From: an uncultured Prevotella sp.
Lineage (GTDB): Bacteria > Bacteroidota > Bacteroidia > Bacteroidales > Bacteroidaceae
Reading direction: 5' to 3'
Assembly: GCA_938028745.1 (NCBI GenBank)
Contig: CALIZL010000068.1
Coordinates: 1 to 23,011 of the forward strand
Length of the DNA stretch: 23,011 nt
A model generated the notes under the pieces. That model worked only from the letters and a program-made list of their open reading frames with translations. It was not told where the DNA came from and searched no databases. A program made the position numbers and the translations under genes. Shown one piece after another: positions 1-9,377 of this stretch (position 1 is the first letter of the stretch; each line of letters starts with the position of its first letter).

Positions 1-51
1 TACTGATTTTTCTGAAAAAGATAAGAAAGAGGGAAAAGTCTAGATGACTTC
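1..51 (+). repeat. Left copy of 51-bp window-terminal inverted repeat
   Basis: These 51 bases are the exact reverse complement of 22957-23007. Inside the repeat are two small palindromes: TTTTTC-T-GAAAAA at 7-19 and AAGTC-TAGAT-GACTT at 36-50. Homology stops at 52. Here the repeat lies outside the terminator of the minus-strand envelope operon and is not followed by a plus-strand gene. It may be the end of a longer multicopy element that continues outside the window, a recombination site, or an assembly boundary. Confidence 0.9.
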
Positions 52-90
52 AATATTAAAAGTCAAGACGGTCTCATTTAAAGGGATAAC

Positions 91-127
91 TAAATAAAAA
101 GAGGATGTGTTATTAAAAAACACACCC
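91..127 (-). terminator. Rho-independent terminator of the envelope operon
   Basis: Read on the minus strand, GGGTGTGTT (rc of 119-127) pairs with AACACATCC (rc of 103-111), with one G-U pair and a 7-nt loop. It is followed by a T-rich run, TCTTTTTATTT. It lies about 55 nt past the stop of the large barrel gene and closes the five-gene operon. Confidence 0.75.
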
Positions 128-181
128 CCTTCCTTGATAGAATATTGAGCAATTAAATTAATGTGTTGCCTTAAACTTTTG

Positions 182-3100
182 TCAGAACTTGTACTGAAGG
201 CCTACATTGAGACTGTTTACAATAGCACCCGGCTTAGTGTAAATCTGAGAACTTTGATAATGTTTCTTATCCATACGATAGATAGTATGGCTATAGAATA
301 ATGCCATCTTAGAACTTACATTATAAGATACTATTCCACCAAGGTTCCATGCCAATCCATTTCCAGCCTTACTTAGTACGTAAGACGGACCTAGGTACAA
401 CGAAACATCATATCGTCTTGCAGGATTTATTCCTGCAATGGCATTCAAGAGATGGAAGTTGTAATCCAAGGAGAATAGTTTATTCTCAAATTCTTTCTTT
501 TCTAGCATGGCTCCTGACTTCTCCCACACCTTATCTTGCATAATTTCGGCACTGACACGTACACCGTGGTAACCACCAAACTTATAGCCCAAGAAAACCA
601 AAGCATTTTTAAAGAATGGTGATTCTTGCCCACGGGTTCTCCATGTGTGTATAGTGGTATTCCATCCACCACCAGCAGCAACATAGAATCCATTGGCTGG
701 GTTATAATCAATCTGCGAAGCATCCGATGAAGAAACACCTTCTTTATTAGCAAGATTTTTACCTAACAATAGTGACAAGCCAAATTTTAAGGATAATTCA
801 TCAGTCTTTGCAACGGATTGCACCTTCTCGAAACCTCTAAGTAACGAATACGTTGGTTCGATGTTAAATCGTAAATTGTCGGCTAAACGTAACCAAACCT
901 GGGTTCCTAAACGCCACTCGTTAAACCTGCTCTCATGAGTTGTTGATTGGCCTGTTACGAACCTTATGTTACCAGTTCCTGCTCCAGCAAATAGGTTAAG
1001 ACCAGCTGTCGAGTTCCAGTCATAGTTCTTTTCGAAACCGAATGGATTGAACATCAAGTCCAAGGTTCCTGCATAGAATCTCAACAGATATCTTTGTTCA
1101 CCAGAAACATCGTTCGTCCAATCAGCATTACTTACATGAATACCACCACGTAGACCTAATGCAGAATTGAGCCACCAGCCAAGGTTAGCATTAGCTGTAA
1201 ATCCCAGCGAACTAGCCCTAGACACCTCAAGGTTGTTAAACCAGGACGGACCGACATTATATTCGAATATTACGGGATGATGTTTGTAATCACATGCGAA
1301 CGAGCCTATCCCATCTCCCAAAGAACCACTCATATTATATATGATACCAACATTTAAACTGTTGACATAAGTTCCAGGAGTACGATATACCTGTGCCGTC
1401 TTATATCGATTCTTCTCCATGCGATAAACAGTATGGCTGTAGAAAACGGAGAACTCTTTTGTTAACTGGTACGATAGGATTCCGCCAAAGTTCCATCCCA
1501 AATCTGTTCCCTTCTCTCCCAAAGCAAGATTAGGACCCAAATATAAAGAAGCCTCCCATCTACGACCAGGCCTTACACCTGCAACAGCATTGAGAATATT
1601 GAATTGGTAATTGAGCGACAACATCGTATTTGTAAACTCCTGTTTCTCGTAGATGCCTGGTCCATTAAAATCATTCCAAACATAATCGTAGAGATATTCA
1701 CCACTCAAACGCATTCCATGATACTCGTTAAAGTTATATCCCGCAAAGAATAGTCCATTCTTCAAGAGATCAAAGCCTTTCCCAGTATGCCGCCAAGTGT
1801 GGACTGTTGTGTTCCAGCCAAAACCAGCTCCCAAGAAGAAGCCATATGGTGAACGTACACGAGCCTGAGTAGCGCTATCAAGTTCAATTGGCCTATTCTT
1901 ATCGGTCTTTTCACCCAAGTTCATAGACACGCCAAACTTTAACGCCAATTCATCAACATGCTTAGCGACCCGTCCATGTTCAAAGCCTCTCATCCTAGAA
2001 AATGTTGGTTCAATGTTGAAACGAAGATCGTCCGTCATCTTCATCCACAACTGTGCACCCATTCTAAATTCATGGAATTTCGTTTCGTATGCAGTCTTTC
2101 TACTGGTCACAAAACGTATCTTTCCAAGTCCTGTTCCCATGAATAGATTAAAACCAAACGGCACATTCCAATCGTACTTACCCCTAATTCCTAGGGGATT
2201 GAACATCAAATCAACCGTTCCCGCTAATAAGCCCAACTGGTTCTTCCGTAATTCATTAAGATCATGAGACCAATCAGCATTACTTATATGGACACCACCT
2301 CTCAATCCTATCGCAGAATTTAACCACAGCCCCAAGTAGGTGTTGGCTGTATAACCGAGTGAACTTCCTTTTGAGATTGGTAGGTTGTCGTACCATGAAG
2401 GTCCTACACTATACTCAAATGTTAGAGGCTGCCGAGAGTAGTCTGACTTGGTGAGTTGACTAATACCAAGAAGGACATCACGGATAGGCTGATTGATGGT
2501 ATATAAGACTCCAACATTGAGACTATTAACATATGTACCATCATTACCATATATCTGATTTGTCTCATAACGGTTTTTGGGCATTCTGTAGACCGTATGG
2601 TTATAAAACAGAGCCAAGCTACTTGTCAGGCTGTATGTCAACATTCCACCGAAGTTGAATGCCAACTGCCTGGCATCACCTCGTGCCCAAGTAGGACCAC
2701 CATACAAATAAACGTTCCACCGACGATATGGATTATATCCAGCAAACGCATTCATAATGTTAAACTGATAGTCAAGTGAAAGCATCATATTCTGTAGGTT
2801 CTCGTTATTCAAACCGTTGCCGAGCTCGTTTAAGGCGTGTATTCTGTCACCCAAATATTCAGCACTAAGACGGAAGCCATGGAACGGGTCGAAATTATAT
2901 CCAGCAAAGAACTCAGCGTTCTTTAATGCCAGATCGTCACCTCCTGTATATCTCCATGCTCTAACCATTGTATTCCAGCCGAACCCCATACCAATAAAGA
3001 ATCCGCGGTTAGGCGACATTCGCATTGAAGCAGGCACACTATCAACAGGAATGAGAAGTTTTTCCCGATGAGCTTTGTCGCGGAAGAGCACAGCCAATCC

Positions 3101-4558
3101 CAGCTTGAGGCCTATTTCATCATATTGCTTACGCTCGTTAACTGCGTTATACAATTCCATGAAAGAATAGGAAGGCTCGACATTCAGCCTAAGATCATTA
3201 CATAGCTTCAGCCAAACTTGTGCACCTGTACGATAGCCCACATAGTTTCCACTATACGAGCCATAGTGCCACTCGTTTGCCAATTTCTGCTGGCCATACT
3301 CGTAGCCAGCGAACAAATTGAATCCAACATTACTATCCCAGTCATACCCACGTTTAAAACCTAGGGGATTGAACAGCATGTCCAATACGACACCACGAGA
3401 ACCAATCATACTCCTCGTCTTTATGTCTCCACGTACAGGTCTGTCTGCCCAATCTGCATTTGAGACATGGAAACCTGCCCGAAGACCAATAGCAGAGGAT
3501 AGCCACCATCCCATATACACATTACTACTCCAACCCATCGTATTCATGAGTGACAGGTTTGTACGATTATGAAATGCAGCGCCTATGTTATACTCAAAGA
3601 AGAACGGATTACGCCAGGGCTTCTTCATGTATTCTTCACGGAAGAAACGTTCGTTGTCATTGAAACGTCTTAGGAAACTGCCTTTATCTCTCTCACTGGA
3701 AAGATTTGGCCATAAGTACCATATATACGACATGTTTATTCCGTATGCCAGGTCAAGACTCTCAAATTCAGAGCCCTTCACAAGATCGTGTGTACGTGTA
3801 GCCAATCTCAGATAAGGCTCAAAAGCCAACGACGCATGGGGACTAGTCATGATCTTGAACTGCATACCAAACCGAGCATTATACGACAAAGCCGAGTTTT
3901 CAGCATAATAAGGCACGAAAGTATTTTCAGTTGCATTCAATCTTGCTGTCTGCACTCCGACACCAATTGTACCTAGCACGTTCAAGCGTCTATCGGGCCT
4001 GTTACCCATAAGGTAATTACTAAAGTTAAACAAGTAGTCAATTCCACCTCCCCAAGTGCTATAGGTCGTTGTTGACGAAAAACCCAGTGCAGCCTTAGTG
4101 AAGCCCCATGATTTTTCAGCATACAACCGAATAGTGCTCATTGGGCTGAGCTCTTTTGCGACACCTATATGAAGATTAGCTATGGGAGTGTAGCTAAACC
4201 TACCATTAGGTAAAAATGCAGACGCGCCACCACCAAGCATCACATAGGTATGACTAAAGAAACCGCTATCAACAAATTGGTCGCCAGCATAACGGTGTCT
4301 TTTGTCTAAGACAAAACGAAGACCATTGTAACCTTTAGGCCTTGGAATCCCCATTACAGTATCTTGTTTGGTTTCCAAGACCGAGTCGGGTAACATGTTT
4401 TCCAAGTCTTCCAGATCCATCTTCGCGGTGTCTTGCTTTGCTATGGTATCAGGATCAGAAATATAGAAACGTTTGTTGAAAGGTTGAGAACTAACCCCCG
4501 CGCTGGCACACAGTGGGAGTAGCCCTGCAAGCATTGCAACAAGGACTCTCTTTTTCAT
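182..4558 (-). CDS. Giant secreted protein of tandem outer-membrane beta-barrel-like repeats
   Basis: About 1,458 residues from the preferred start MKKRVLVAML, an excellent signal peptide ending near CASA. An in-frame ATG at 4585 adds nine residues that spoil the signal peptide, and 4585 is the origin for residue numbers here. After a linker, an N-terminal unit (about 110-300) is followed by three tandem repeats of roughly 385-393 residues, starting near 329, 723 and 1107. Each repeat has two halves. The first has an FEYxxG start, an H(V/I)SNADW motif (near 379, 772, 1156) and a DLMFNP(L/F)G segment. The second has a GWNTxxxxWR motif (near 541, 928, 1313), an N(A/M)xAGxxPxRRW segment, a H(T)(V/I)YRM motif and VNSLNVG. 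The alternating hydrophobic-aromatic pattern and the last residues (LQYKF) suit an outer-membrane barrel. I do not recognise a named family. Either each ~190-residue half or each ~385-residue repeat could be one barrel. It is the last gene of the operon. Confidence 0.85.
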   Translation of the reverse strand: MKKRVLVAMLAGLLPLCASAGVSSQPFNKRFYISDPDTIAKQDTAKMDLEDLENMLPDSVLETKQDTVMGIPRPKGYNGLRFVLDKRHRYAGDQFVDSGFFSHTYVMLGGGASAFLPNGRFSYTPIANLHIGVAKELSPMSTIRLYAEKSWGFTKAALGFSSTTTYSTWGGGIDYLFNFSNYLMGNRPDRRLNVLGTIGVGVQTARLNATENTFVPYYAENSALSYNARFGMQFKIMTSPHASLAFEPYLRLATRTHDLVKGSEFESLDLAYGINMSYIWYLWPNLSSERDKGSFLRRFNDNERFFREEYMKKPWRNPFFFEYNIGAAFHNRTNLSLMNTMGWSSNVYMGWWLSSAIGLRAGFHVSNADWADRPVRGDIKTRSMIGSRGVVLDMLFNPLGFKRGYDWDSNVGFNLFAGYEYGQQKLANEWHYGSYSGNYVGYRTGAQVWLKLCNDLRLNVEPSYSFMELYNAVNERKQYDEIGLKLGLAVLFRDKAHREKLLIPVDSVPASMRMSPNRGFFIGMGFGWNTMVRAWRYTGGDDLALKNAEFFAGYNFDPFHGFRLSAEYLGDRIHALNELGNGLNNENLQNMMLSLDYQFNIMNAFAGYNPYRRWNVYLYGGPTWARGDARQLAFNFGGMLTYSLTSSLALFYNHTVYRMPKNRYETNQIYGNDGTYVNSLNVGVLYTINQPIRDVLLGISQLTKSDYSRQPLTFEYSVGPSWYDNLPISKGSSLGYTANTYLGLWLNSAIGLRGGVHISNADWSHDLNELRKNQLGLLAGTVDLMFNPLGIRGKYDWNVPFGFNLFMGTGLGKIRFVTSRKTAYETKFHEFRMGAQLWMKMTDDLRFNIEPTFSRMRGFEHGRVAKHVDELALKFGVSMNLGEKTDKNRPIELDSATQARVRSPYGFFLGAGFGWNTTVHTWRHTGKGFDLLKNGLFFAGYNFNEYHGMRLSGEYLYDYVWNDFNGPGIYEKQEFTNTMLSLNYQFNILNAVAGVRPGRRWEASLYLGPNLALGEKGTDLGWNFGGILSYQLTKEFSVFYSHTVYRMEKNRYKTAQVYRTPGTYVNSLNVGIIYNMSGSLGDGIGSFACDYKHHPVIFEYNVGPSWFNNLEVSRASSLGFTANANLGWWLNSALGLRGGIHVSNADWTNDVSGEQRYLLRFYAGTLDLMFNPFGFEKNYDWNSTAGLNLFAGAGTGNIRFVTGQSTTHESRFNEWRLGTQVWLRLADNLRFNIEPTYSLLRGFEKVQSVAKTDELSLKFGLSLLLGKNLANKEGVSSSDASQIDYNPANGFYVAAGGGWNTTIHTWRTRGQESPFFKNALVFLGYKFGGYHGVRVSAEIMQDKVWEKSGAMLEKKEFENKLFSLDYNFHLLNAIAGINPARRYDVSLYLGPSYVLSKAGNGLAWNLGGIVSYNVSSKMALFYSHTIYRMDKKHYQSSQIYTKPGAIVNSLNVGLQYKF

Positions 4559-4591
4559 TGTATATCTTCTTAAAATCACATTCATACTCTA

Positions 4592-6994
4592 TCATTCAGA
4601 AGCCGTTTCTTGTGGAGCAGGCTTCACCATCATCATGTTAAACTTTTCCCTATACAGGTCTTTTTTACTTTCAACATACGGATATCTCTTACGTATTTCA
4701 TCCGTGATGTTACCATCAGTCTTGAAGAAGCGCTCATAGAATGAAGGATCCAAATCAAAACAATGTTGGAAATAAGCCAGGAACTTAGGCGTATCATTGG
4801 TTTGCATCTTTACCGCAGCCTCAGTTCCAAATTCCTTTATAAGGTTCATAAAATCGTTTTCTTGTTCGATGTCTGGATTATTCGCGGCTATCACTCCTTT
4901 CAGATACCACTTCTTAACCAGATTATCTGGCAAGGAATCAACCAAAGGATTGAGTGTTTCATAACTTAAACCCAATTCAGGTGCCAGTTCCACACTTAGT
5001 ATAGCTCTATTGAGGGGGCTCTGGTTCATCACAAAGTTCAAAGCATTCGATGCCCGTTGTTCCTCTTCCGGAGTTTTATTCTGCTTAAAGAATAGGGATT
5101 CGAGATCTATAAACATCTTTAGGTCGTGGAACTTCTGCGTGTCTGGCAGTTTATTTGCCAGGTGTGCAGAATGGCTCAGTTTCCTCGACTTCAGGAACAT
5201 CAGTGCCTGATTGGCAACAACCTCCTTAAAGTTTACCGTGTACATATAGGAACTTTCAAAAGCAACAGGCCTTTGCACCTCAACCCCAGAGGACATGTCT
5301 ACGAATGGCTCTAAAACAGAAAGGTTTACAGAATCCTGTTCTAACAGTTCTATAGCAATACGGTTAGCTAAGTAAGCGGCAAACGCACTAAACTTCGCTG
5401 TTTTTCTCGACATATTCTCCTTATAGGCACGATGGGTCAACTTACGGAGTTCTACCGAGTCTGTGATCTGCGTAAAGAGGTTGTAGTAGTCACCATTAGA
5501 AAAATACTCCTCTCCGCCTGGCCTGTATCTGTTGTCATTATAATATGCCCAGACAGCTTCTTTGGGCTCCATTATCTTATTTCTACGCAAAGTATATGTA
5601 CTGCGCATCAAACGTTGGTTCTGCATTATCTCCTCTATTGCAGGATTACTCGTCGTCATACGCTTTATGCCTGCATAGTCCTTCGACTTAGCATACTTAC
5701 GCAATTCTTCCGCTTCCGAAGCCTGACCTCTCTGCACCAATGAGTCAGCTACATCATCCCAGGTATAAACCAAAGGTTCTTTAACCGTCAAACTAGCACT
5801 ACGAATATGGCTACCAACCATTGATAGGATTTTGCGTGCCCTTTTCTTAGCCAATTCTATGTTCAACGAAAGCCCGCCTTCGGGAGATGCTGTACCCTGC
5901 ACAGAGATATTCATCAAAGAAGTTCCATAAGAACGAAGCTCTTCAATAAGGAAATCCAATGTTTTCTGGTTTTCTTCGTCAGTGGTCAATTCATCTTTAC
6001 CAACCACAAAGGTTACTTGCAAATCTCGAGGAACCTCTAATAGACGTGCCCTCACCGTCTCGAAGAAACGTGGGTCTAAGTCTATATGCTTTGCAGATGC
6101 TCCTAAGTCAAGCATCTTCCAAGGTCGTCTAACATTGTTTGTTCCCTCCTTGTTGTCATTAAAATACACATGAGTGTAATCTTCCAAACTCAGCTTAGCT
6201 TTCCATTTATAGGTTTTGTCTATGTCTGGTTTAGGGTATGTTATATCCCAGCTAAAACTAAATGGGGCATTTGTCATCACATTGTCAGGAACATAATATG
6301 CGTGAAGAGAGTCGTTTCTCTCGTAACCAAAACTCTTACGTTTTATCTGATTCTGGTGATACTTATCGCCTTCAAAGACAAGCGGTTCAAGATATTGGAT
6401 GGTATCCCCCGTTGCGGTATTAACGGCAACAGGCTGAAATATCAACCTAGAATGCTTAGTGGTATACCATGCAGGTAGAGAAATGCCCACTGTCCAACGC
6501 ATATTCTCACCATCATCTACTGGCGGAACCTCCTTGAAGTCAACGCCTTGCTTCTTAGCAAACACATTAACGTTCTTAATGAGAATACCATCTGTCCTAG
6601 ATGGTGCGAAAACAATGTCATAATTGAGTTTTCCCCCAACGACATCGACCATCTTGAGCGCGCCTTCGTTTATCAACAGCATTGCACCACCGACGGAAAT
6701 GTCGGCTTCGAAATGCCCTTCGTAGTCGGGAATAACAACATCATTACTCTTAATTTTCACGATACTTCCTGACATACCATTCTGTGAATTGTACAACTGA
6801 GCCTGCTTTCGTGCTTCAGCCTTATTGTCGAAGATATAAATCGGCACCGACAAAGGCATCTTACCAGAAACTTGCCCATTCGTTTCTTTCATAGATTTTG
6901 ATACACTACCAGTTATATGAATAGCTTGGGCAGACATTTTCAAAGTAAACAACCCCAAAAACAGTAGCAAGATAAAAATCTTCTCTAGTTTCAT
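4592..6994 (-). CDS. Secreted DUF3868-like/OmpA-like envelope protein
   Basis: 800 residues with a signal peptide (MKLEKIFILLLFLGLF... to about residue 23). The N-terminal ~300 residues look like beta-rich extracytoplasmic sequence. The stretch around 165-260 resembles the DUF3868-type proteins found beside Bacteroidetes fimbrial genes, but this is by memory and uncertain. Residues ~320-400 form an OmpA-like domain: VTFVVGKDEL, then GTASPEGGLSLN, then a helix with AKKRARKIL. The conserved Arg of the peptidoglycan-binding helix is kept, and the usual TDxxG is replaced by the ASPEG version common in Bacteroidetes. The remaining ~400 residues are mostly helical, charged and unrecognised, with no terminal anchor seen. 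The start has a strong AGGAGG ribosome-binding site, and the stop is 6-33 nt before the barrel gene, so the two are probably co-translated. A role tethering the barrel complex to the cell wall is inference. Confidence 0.8.
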   Translation of the reverse strand: MKLEKIFILLLFLGLFTLKMSAQAIHITGSVSKSMKETNGQVSGKMPLSVPIYIFDNKAEARKQAQLYNSQNGMSGSIVKIKSNDVVIPDYEGHFEADISVGGAMLLINEGALKMVDVVGGKLNYDIVFAPSRTDGILIKNVNVFAKKQGVDFKEVPPVDDGENMRWTVGISLPAWYTTKHSRLIFQPVAVNTATGDTIQYLEPLVFEGDKYHQNQIKRKSFGYERNDSLHAYYVPDNVMTNAPFSFSWDITYPKPDIDKTYKWKAKLSLEDYTHVYFNDNKEGTNNVRRPWKMLDLGASAKHIDLDPRFFETVRARLLEVPRDLQVTFVVGKDELTTDEENQKTLDFLIEELRSYGTSLMNISVQGTASPEGGLSLNIELAKKRARKILSMVGSHIRSASLTVKEPLVYTWDDVADSLVQRGQASEAEELRKYAKSKDYAGIKRMTTSNPAIEEIMQNQRLMRSTYTLRRNKIMEPKEAVWAYYNDNRYRPGGEEYFSNGDYYNLFTQITDSVELRKLTHRAYKENMSRKTAKFSAFAAYLANRIAIELLEQDSVNLSVLEPFVDMSSGVEVQRPVAFESSYMYTVNFKEVVANQALMFLKSRKLSHSAHLANKLPDTQKFHDLKMFIDLESLFFKQNKTPEEEQRASNALNFVMNQSPLNRAILSVELAPELGLSYETLNPLVDSLPDNLVKKWYLKGVIAANNPDIEQENDFMNLIKEFGTEAAVKMQTNDTPKFLAYFQHCFDLDPSFYERFFKTDGNITDEIRKRYPYVESKKDLYREKFNMMMVKPAPQETASE

Positions 6995-7001
6995 TATATT
7001 T

Positions 7002-7007
7002 CCTCCT
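7002..7007 (-). promoter_or_regulatory. Strong AGGAGG Shine-Dalgarno
   Basis: A perfect AGGAGG on the minus strand, 7 nt before the ATG at 6994. Canonical Shine-Dalgarno sites are uncommon in Bacteroidetes, and the neighbouring genes show only weak AAGGAA-like sites. It fixes the start of the 800-residue protein and suggests this gene is translated at a higher rate than its neighbours. Confidence 0.7.
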
Positions 7008-7012
7008 ATTGT

Positions 7013-7582
7013 TTACCAAATTGTATACGATAAGGTTATGCCTATTTTGGTAGGCAAGATGCGATACTCCCAAAAACCGTCCTTGGCCTGAGAATTGTCG
7101 TCTAACAACAAATCATCTCCATTAGCCATAAATTCTCTATGGTGGGAAAATATCGCTCCAACTCCCCCATGAAAGTCAAGGTTCCATCTTTTAGACAATG
7201 AAACGACATATCCAAAGGTCATTCCGCCTCCCCAAGCAGTTCCATCATACTTCCTATTACCCCATTTTATAGAATAGTCAGCCGCTAAAAGGCCTATACC
7301 CACATAATGGTGATACATTGGGCGACCACCGAAATAATACTTGAATTCAGGTTGCACCCCTATTGTCCTCATATCCTTGTGGAAGTATGGCTTATTATTG
7401 CCAAAAACACTTAATCCTAGTGTAGTATGATCACCTACGGTTATCTCTGCACCCAAATTATATGTTTGCGTGGATAGCAACAAAAGGTTAGAGTTGACGG
7501 CAAAGGTTTGGGCTTGCATTTGGACGAACGATCCTACAAGCAAGAACAGAAGTAGTCCTATTTTTTTAGTTACCATTTTCAT
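7013..7582 (-). CDS. DUF3575-like small outer-membrane barrel protein
   Basis: 189 residues. A signal peptide (ending near QMQAQ) is followed by about 165 residues of alternating strands: NLLLLSTQTYNLGAEITVG, TLGLSVFGNN, GVQPEFKYYFGG, HHYVGIGLLAADY, GGGMTFGYVVSLSKRWNLDFHGGVG and a C-terminal strand ILPTKIGITLSYTIW ending in an aromatic residue. This order (NLG-E, PE-(K/R)-YY, H-x-G near the middle) matches my memory of the DUF3575 family, whose members often sit next to DUF3868 genes in Bacteroidetes fimbrial loci. An 8-stranded barrel is likely from the length. The start at 7582 has AAGGAA upstream; a second in-frame ATG lies two codons later. The gene is 12 nt after the previous stop and 18 nt before the next start. 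Function unknown. Confidence 0.85.
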   Translation of the reverse strand: MKMVTKKIGLLLFLLVGSFVQMQAQTFAVNSNLLLLSTQTYNLGAEITVGDHTTLGLSVFGNNKPYFHKDMRTIGVQPEFKYYFGGRPMYHHYVGIGLLAADYSIKWGNRKYDGTAWGGGMTFGYVVSLSKRWNLDFHGGVGAIFSHHREFMANGDDLLLDDNSQAKDGFWEYRILPTKIGITLSYTIW

Positions 7583-7594
7583 AATTATTCCTTA

Positions 7595-9346
7595 TTAGTC
7601 AATTTTCTGTGAGAAACCATCCCCAAAAGCATATTGAGTTTGTTTATCTATCTGCTTAAGATACAACACTCCAATATTGGAACTGTATCCAAAAGAAACC
7701 GCGTTCTCCAACATGTCTGCATCAGAGAATGTGCATGCGTTTCTAAGCACGCCATCTTCATCGTCCAATTCTTTGGCATCACCAACATGTCTCACTAAGC
7801 CAGATTCGGATTTCTCTTTGTCTTCGGATTTCTCAGAGCCATCTTCTGATTTCCCATTCTCACCAGAAGGCTTAGCTTCTGGTGATTCATGGGTTTCTTT
7901 ATTTTCTTTCGTTTCAGGCCCTTTCTCCTCGGTACGTTTCTGATCCGTTACAGGTTTTCCTGTACTCTGGCCATTATCGTCCTTTGAACTATCATCAGGA
8001 CTTTCCTTAGGTTGCCCCTCTTTCTCCTCCTTAGGCAGAGCTGTATCTTCTACCTTTCGCGTTTGCGAAGTGTCTACATTTTCTTGCGGAGTAGAAACAT
8101 CAGACTTTTTCTTATCTGCTTCGGTCTGTTGTTTTTCCATTTTTTGAGCGACCTTAATGGAGTCTGCAGTACGTTTAGCATTTGCACGTTCCATGGCTTT
8201 CTGCTCTTTTAGTTCACGTGCATGCTCTTGTGCAGCATACTTCAAGGAATCTGCAGTTCGTTTTGCATTTTCTTTTTCTTCAAGCTGCCTAGCTTTCTCC
8301 GCATATTTAAGCGAATCGGCAGTAATCTTAGCATTAGCCTTATCTTCCAATGCCTTAATTCTTGCGGCTTCTTTCAGAGAATCTGCCCGTTGTTTTGCTT
8401 CTTCACGTTCAATAGCCTGCTTTTCTTTCAAAGCCTTATTCTCCTGTCTAATAGAATCCTGCGTATAAGCTCTTTCTATTTCAAGGCGTTGCTCTTCAAA
8501 TCTACGCTCATAATCAGCCTTAGCAAGCGAATCCATCTTTATACGTTTCTCCTTTGCTTGTACTGTATGTACGCTGTCTCTTCTGATCTTTTCTTTCTCA
8601 ACCGCCAATCGATAATCATTGTCTATCAAGTTTCGGTTCTTATACCTGTTTGCCAGCTTTGTACCAAAGTGGTATACGAAAGAAACATGAATTGCATCTA
8701 CGGAGGCAGCATAAACCCAAGGATTAAAAGTCAGTTTGTAGCCTGTATCTTTTGTCGTACGTGAATAGTAATACTTACCGTCTTTATAAAGTCGCGTGTA
8801 ATCATGCATGTCAGCAAAGACAACACCTGGGCTAAATCCCAATTCCAAGTCTAGGCTTGCTCCATTAGTATATCCATAAACCTGTGTGACCATTCCAAAC
8901 ATCAATCCACCAACGAATGAGTTTCCTTTCTTACCAATATCGCTGAACTTGATGTCAAAAGAGTTTGCCCCCCCATACAAGCCTATATAGTAAGCCCGTT
9001 TAGGCATTTTAGCGTGCCAATACTTACGTACTTCGGCGCGAGCTCCAAAAATGTCGTACACATAATACGATTTCGTACGAGTGTTAACATCCCAATTCGC
9101 ACGTCCATAGACGCCAACAGTCCATTGGTTCCAGTTTTTGTTCCCTAAGGAAAACTCGAGGCCCAAGTTTGGCGTCAAGGTCAACCATCCAACCGCATCC
9201 GTTTTCAAATTGAATCGGTTTTGAAGTTCCATGGTATCCACCTTGTTGTAATATAGTTGATTGCCCTGACCCCAGGCTCCTGTCACTCCAACGAAGAGCT
9301 GGACTGTCAGTGCAAGTATCAGTTTATATCCTTTCATATTCATCAT
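7595..9346 (-). CDS. DUF3575-like barrel with long coiled-coil and acidic tail
   Basis: 583 residues in four parts. (1) A signal peptide; the start could be 9346 or an in-frame ATG at 9337. (2) A DUF3575-like barrel, about residues 30-235 (NLKTDAVGWLTLTPNLGLEF, RAEVRKYW, YYIGLYGGANSF, ending VSFVYHFG). (3) A highly charged helix, about 240-410, carrying imperfect repeats of AKRTADSLKYA(E/Q/A) (versions AKQRADSLKEA, AKITADSLKYA, AKRTADSIKVA) spaced 21-29 residues, a likely coiled coil. (4) An acidic Ser/Glu/Lys/Pro-rich low-complexity stretch to about 525, then a short ordered C-terminus containing ACTFSDADMLENAVSFGY and GVLYLKQ. The layout suggests a membrane barrel carrying a long rod with a small end domain; which side of the membrane the rod faces cannot be seen. 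It is the second gene of the operon. I know no named homolog. Confidence 0.85.
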   Translation of the reverse strand: MMNMKGYKLILALTVQLFVGVTGAWGQGNQLYYNKVDTMELQNRFNLKTDAVGWLTLTPNLGLEFSLGNKNWNQWTVGVYGRANWDVNTRTKSYYVYDIFGARAEVRKYWHAKMPKRAYYIGLYGGANSFDIKFSDIGKKGNSFVGGLMFGMVTQVYGYTNGASLDLELGFSPGVVFADMHDYTRLYKDGKYYYSRTTKDTGYKLTFNPWVYAASVDAIHVSFVYHFGTKLANRYKNRNLIDNDYRLAVEKEKIRRDSVHTVQAKEKRIKMDSLAKADYERRFEEQRLEIERAYTQDSIRQENKALKEKQAIEREEAKQRADSLKEAARIKALEDKANAKITADSLKYAEKARQLEEKENAKRTADSLKYAAQEHARELKEQKAMERANAKRTADSIKVAQKMEKQQTEADKKKSDVSTPQENVDTSQTRKVEDTALPKEEKEGQPKESPDDSSKDDNGQSTGKPVTDQKRTEEKGPETKENKETHESPEAKPSGENGKSEDGSEKSEDKEKSESGLVRHVGDAKELDDEDGVLRNACTFSDADMLENAVSFGYSSNIGVLYLKQIDKQTQYAFGDGFSQKID

Positions 9347-9377
9347 AACATATAGTTGTCAACTGTGCATTGTCAAA

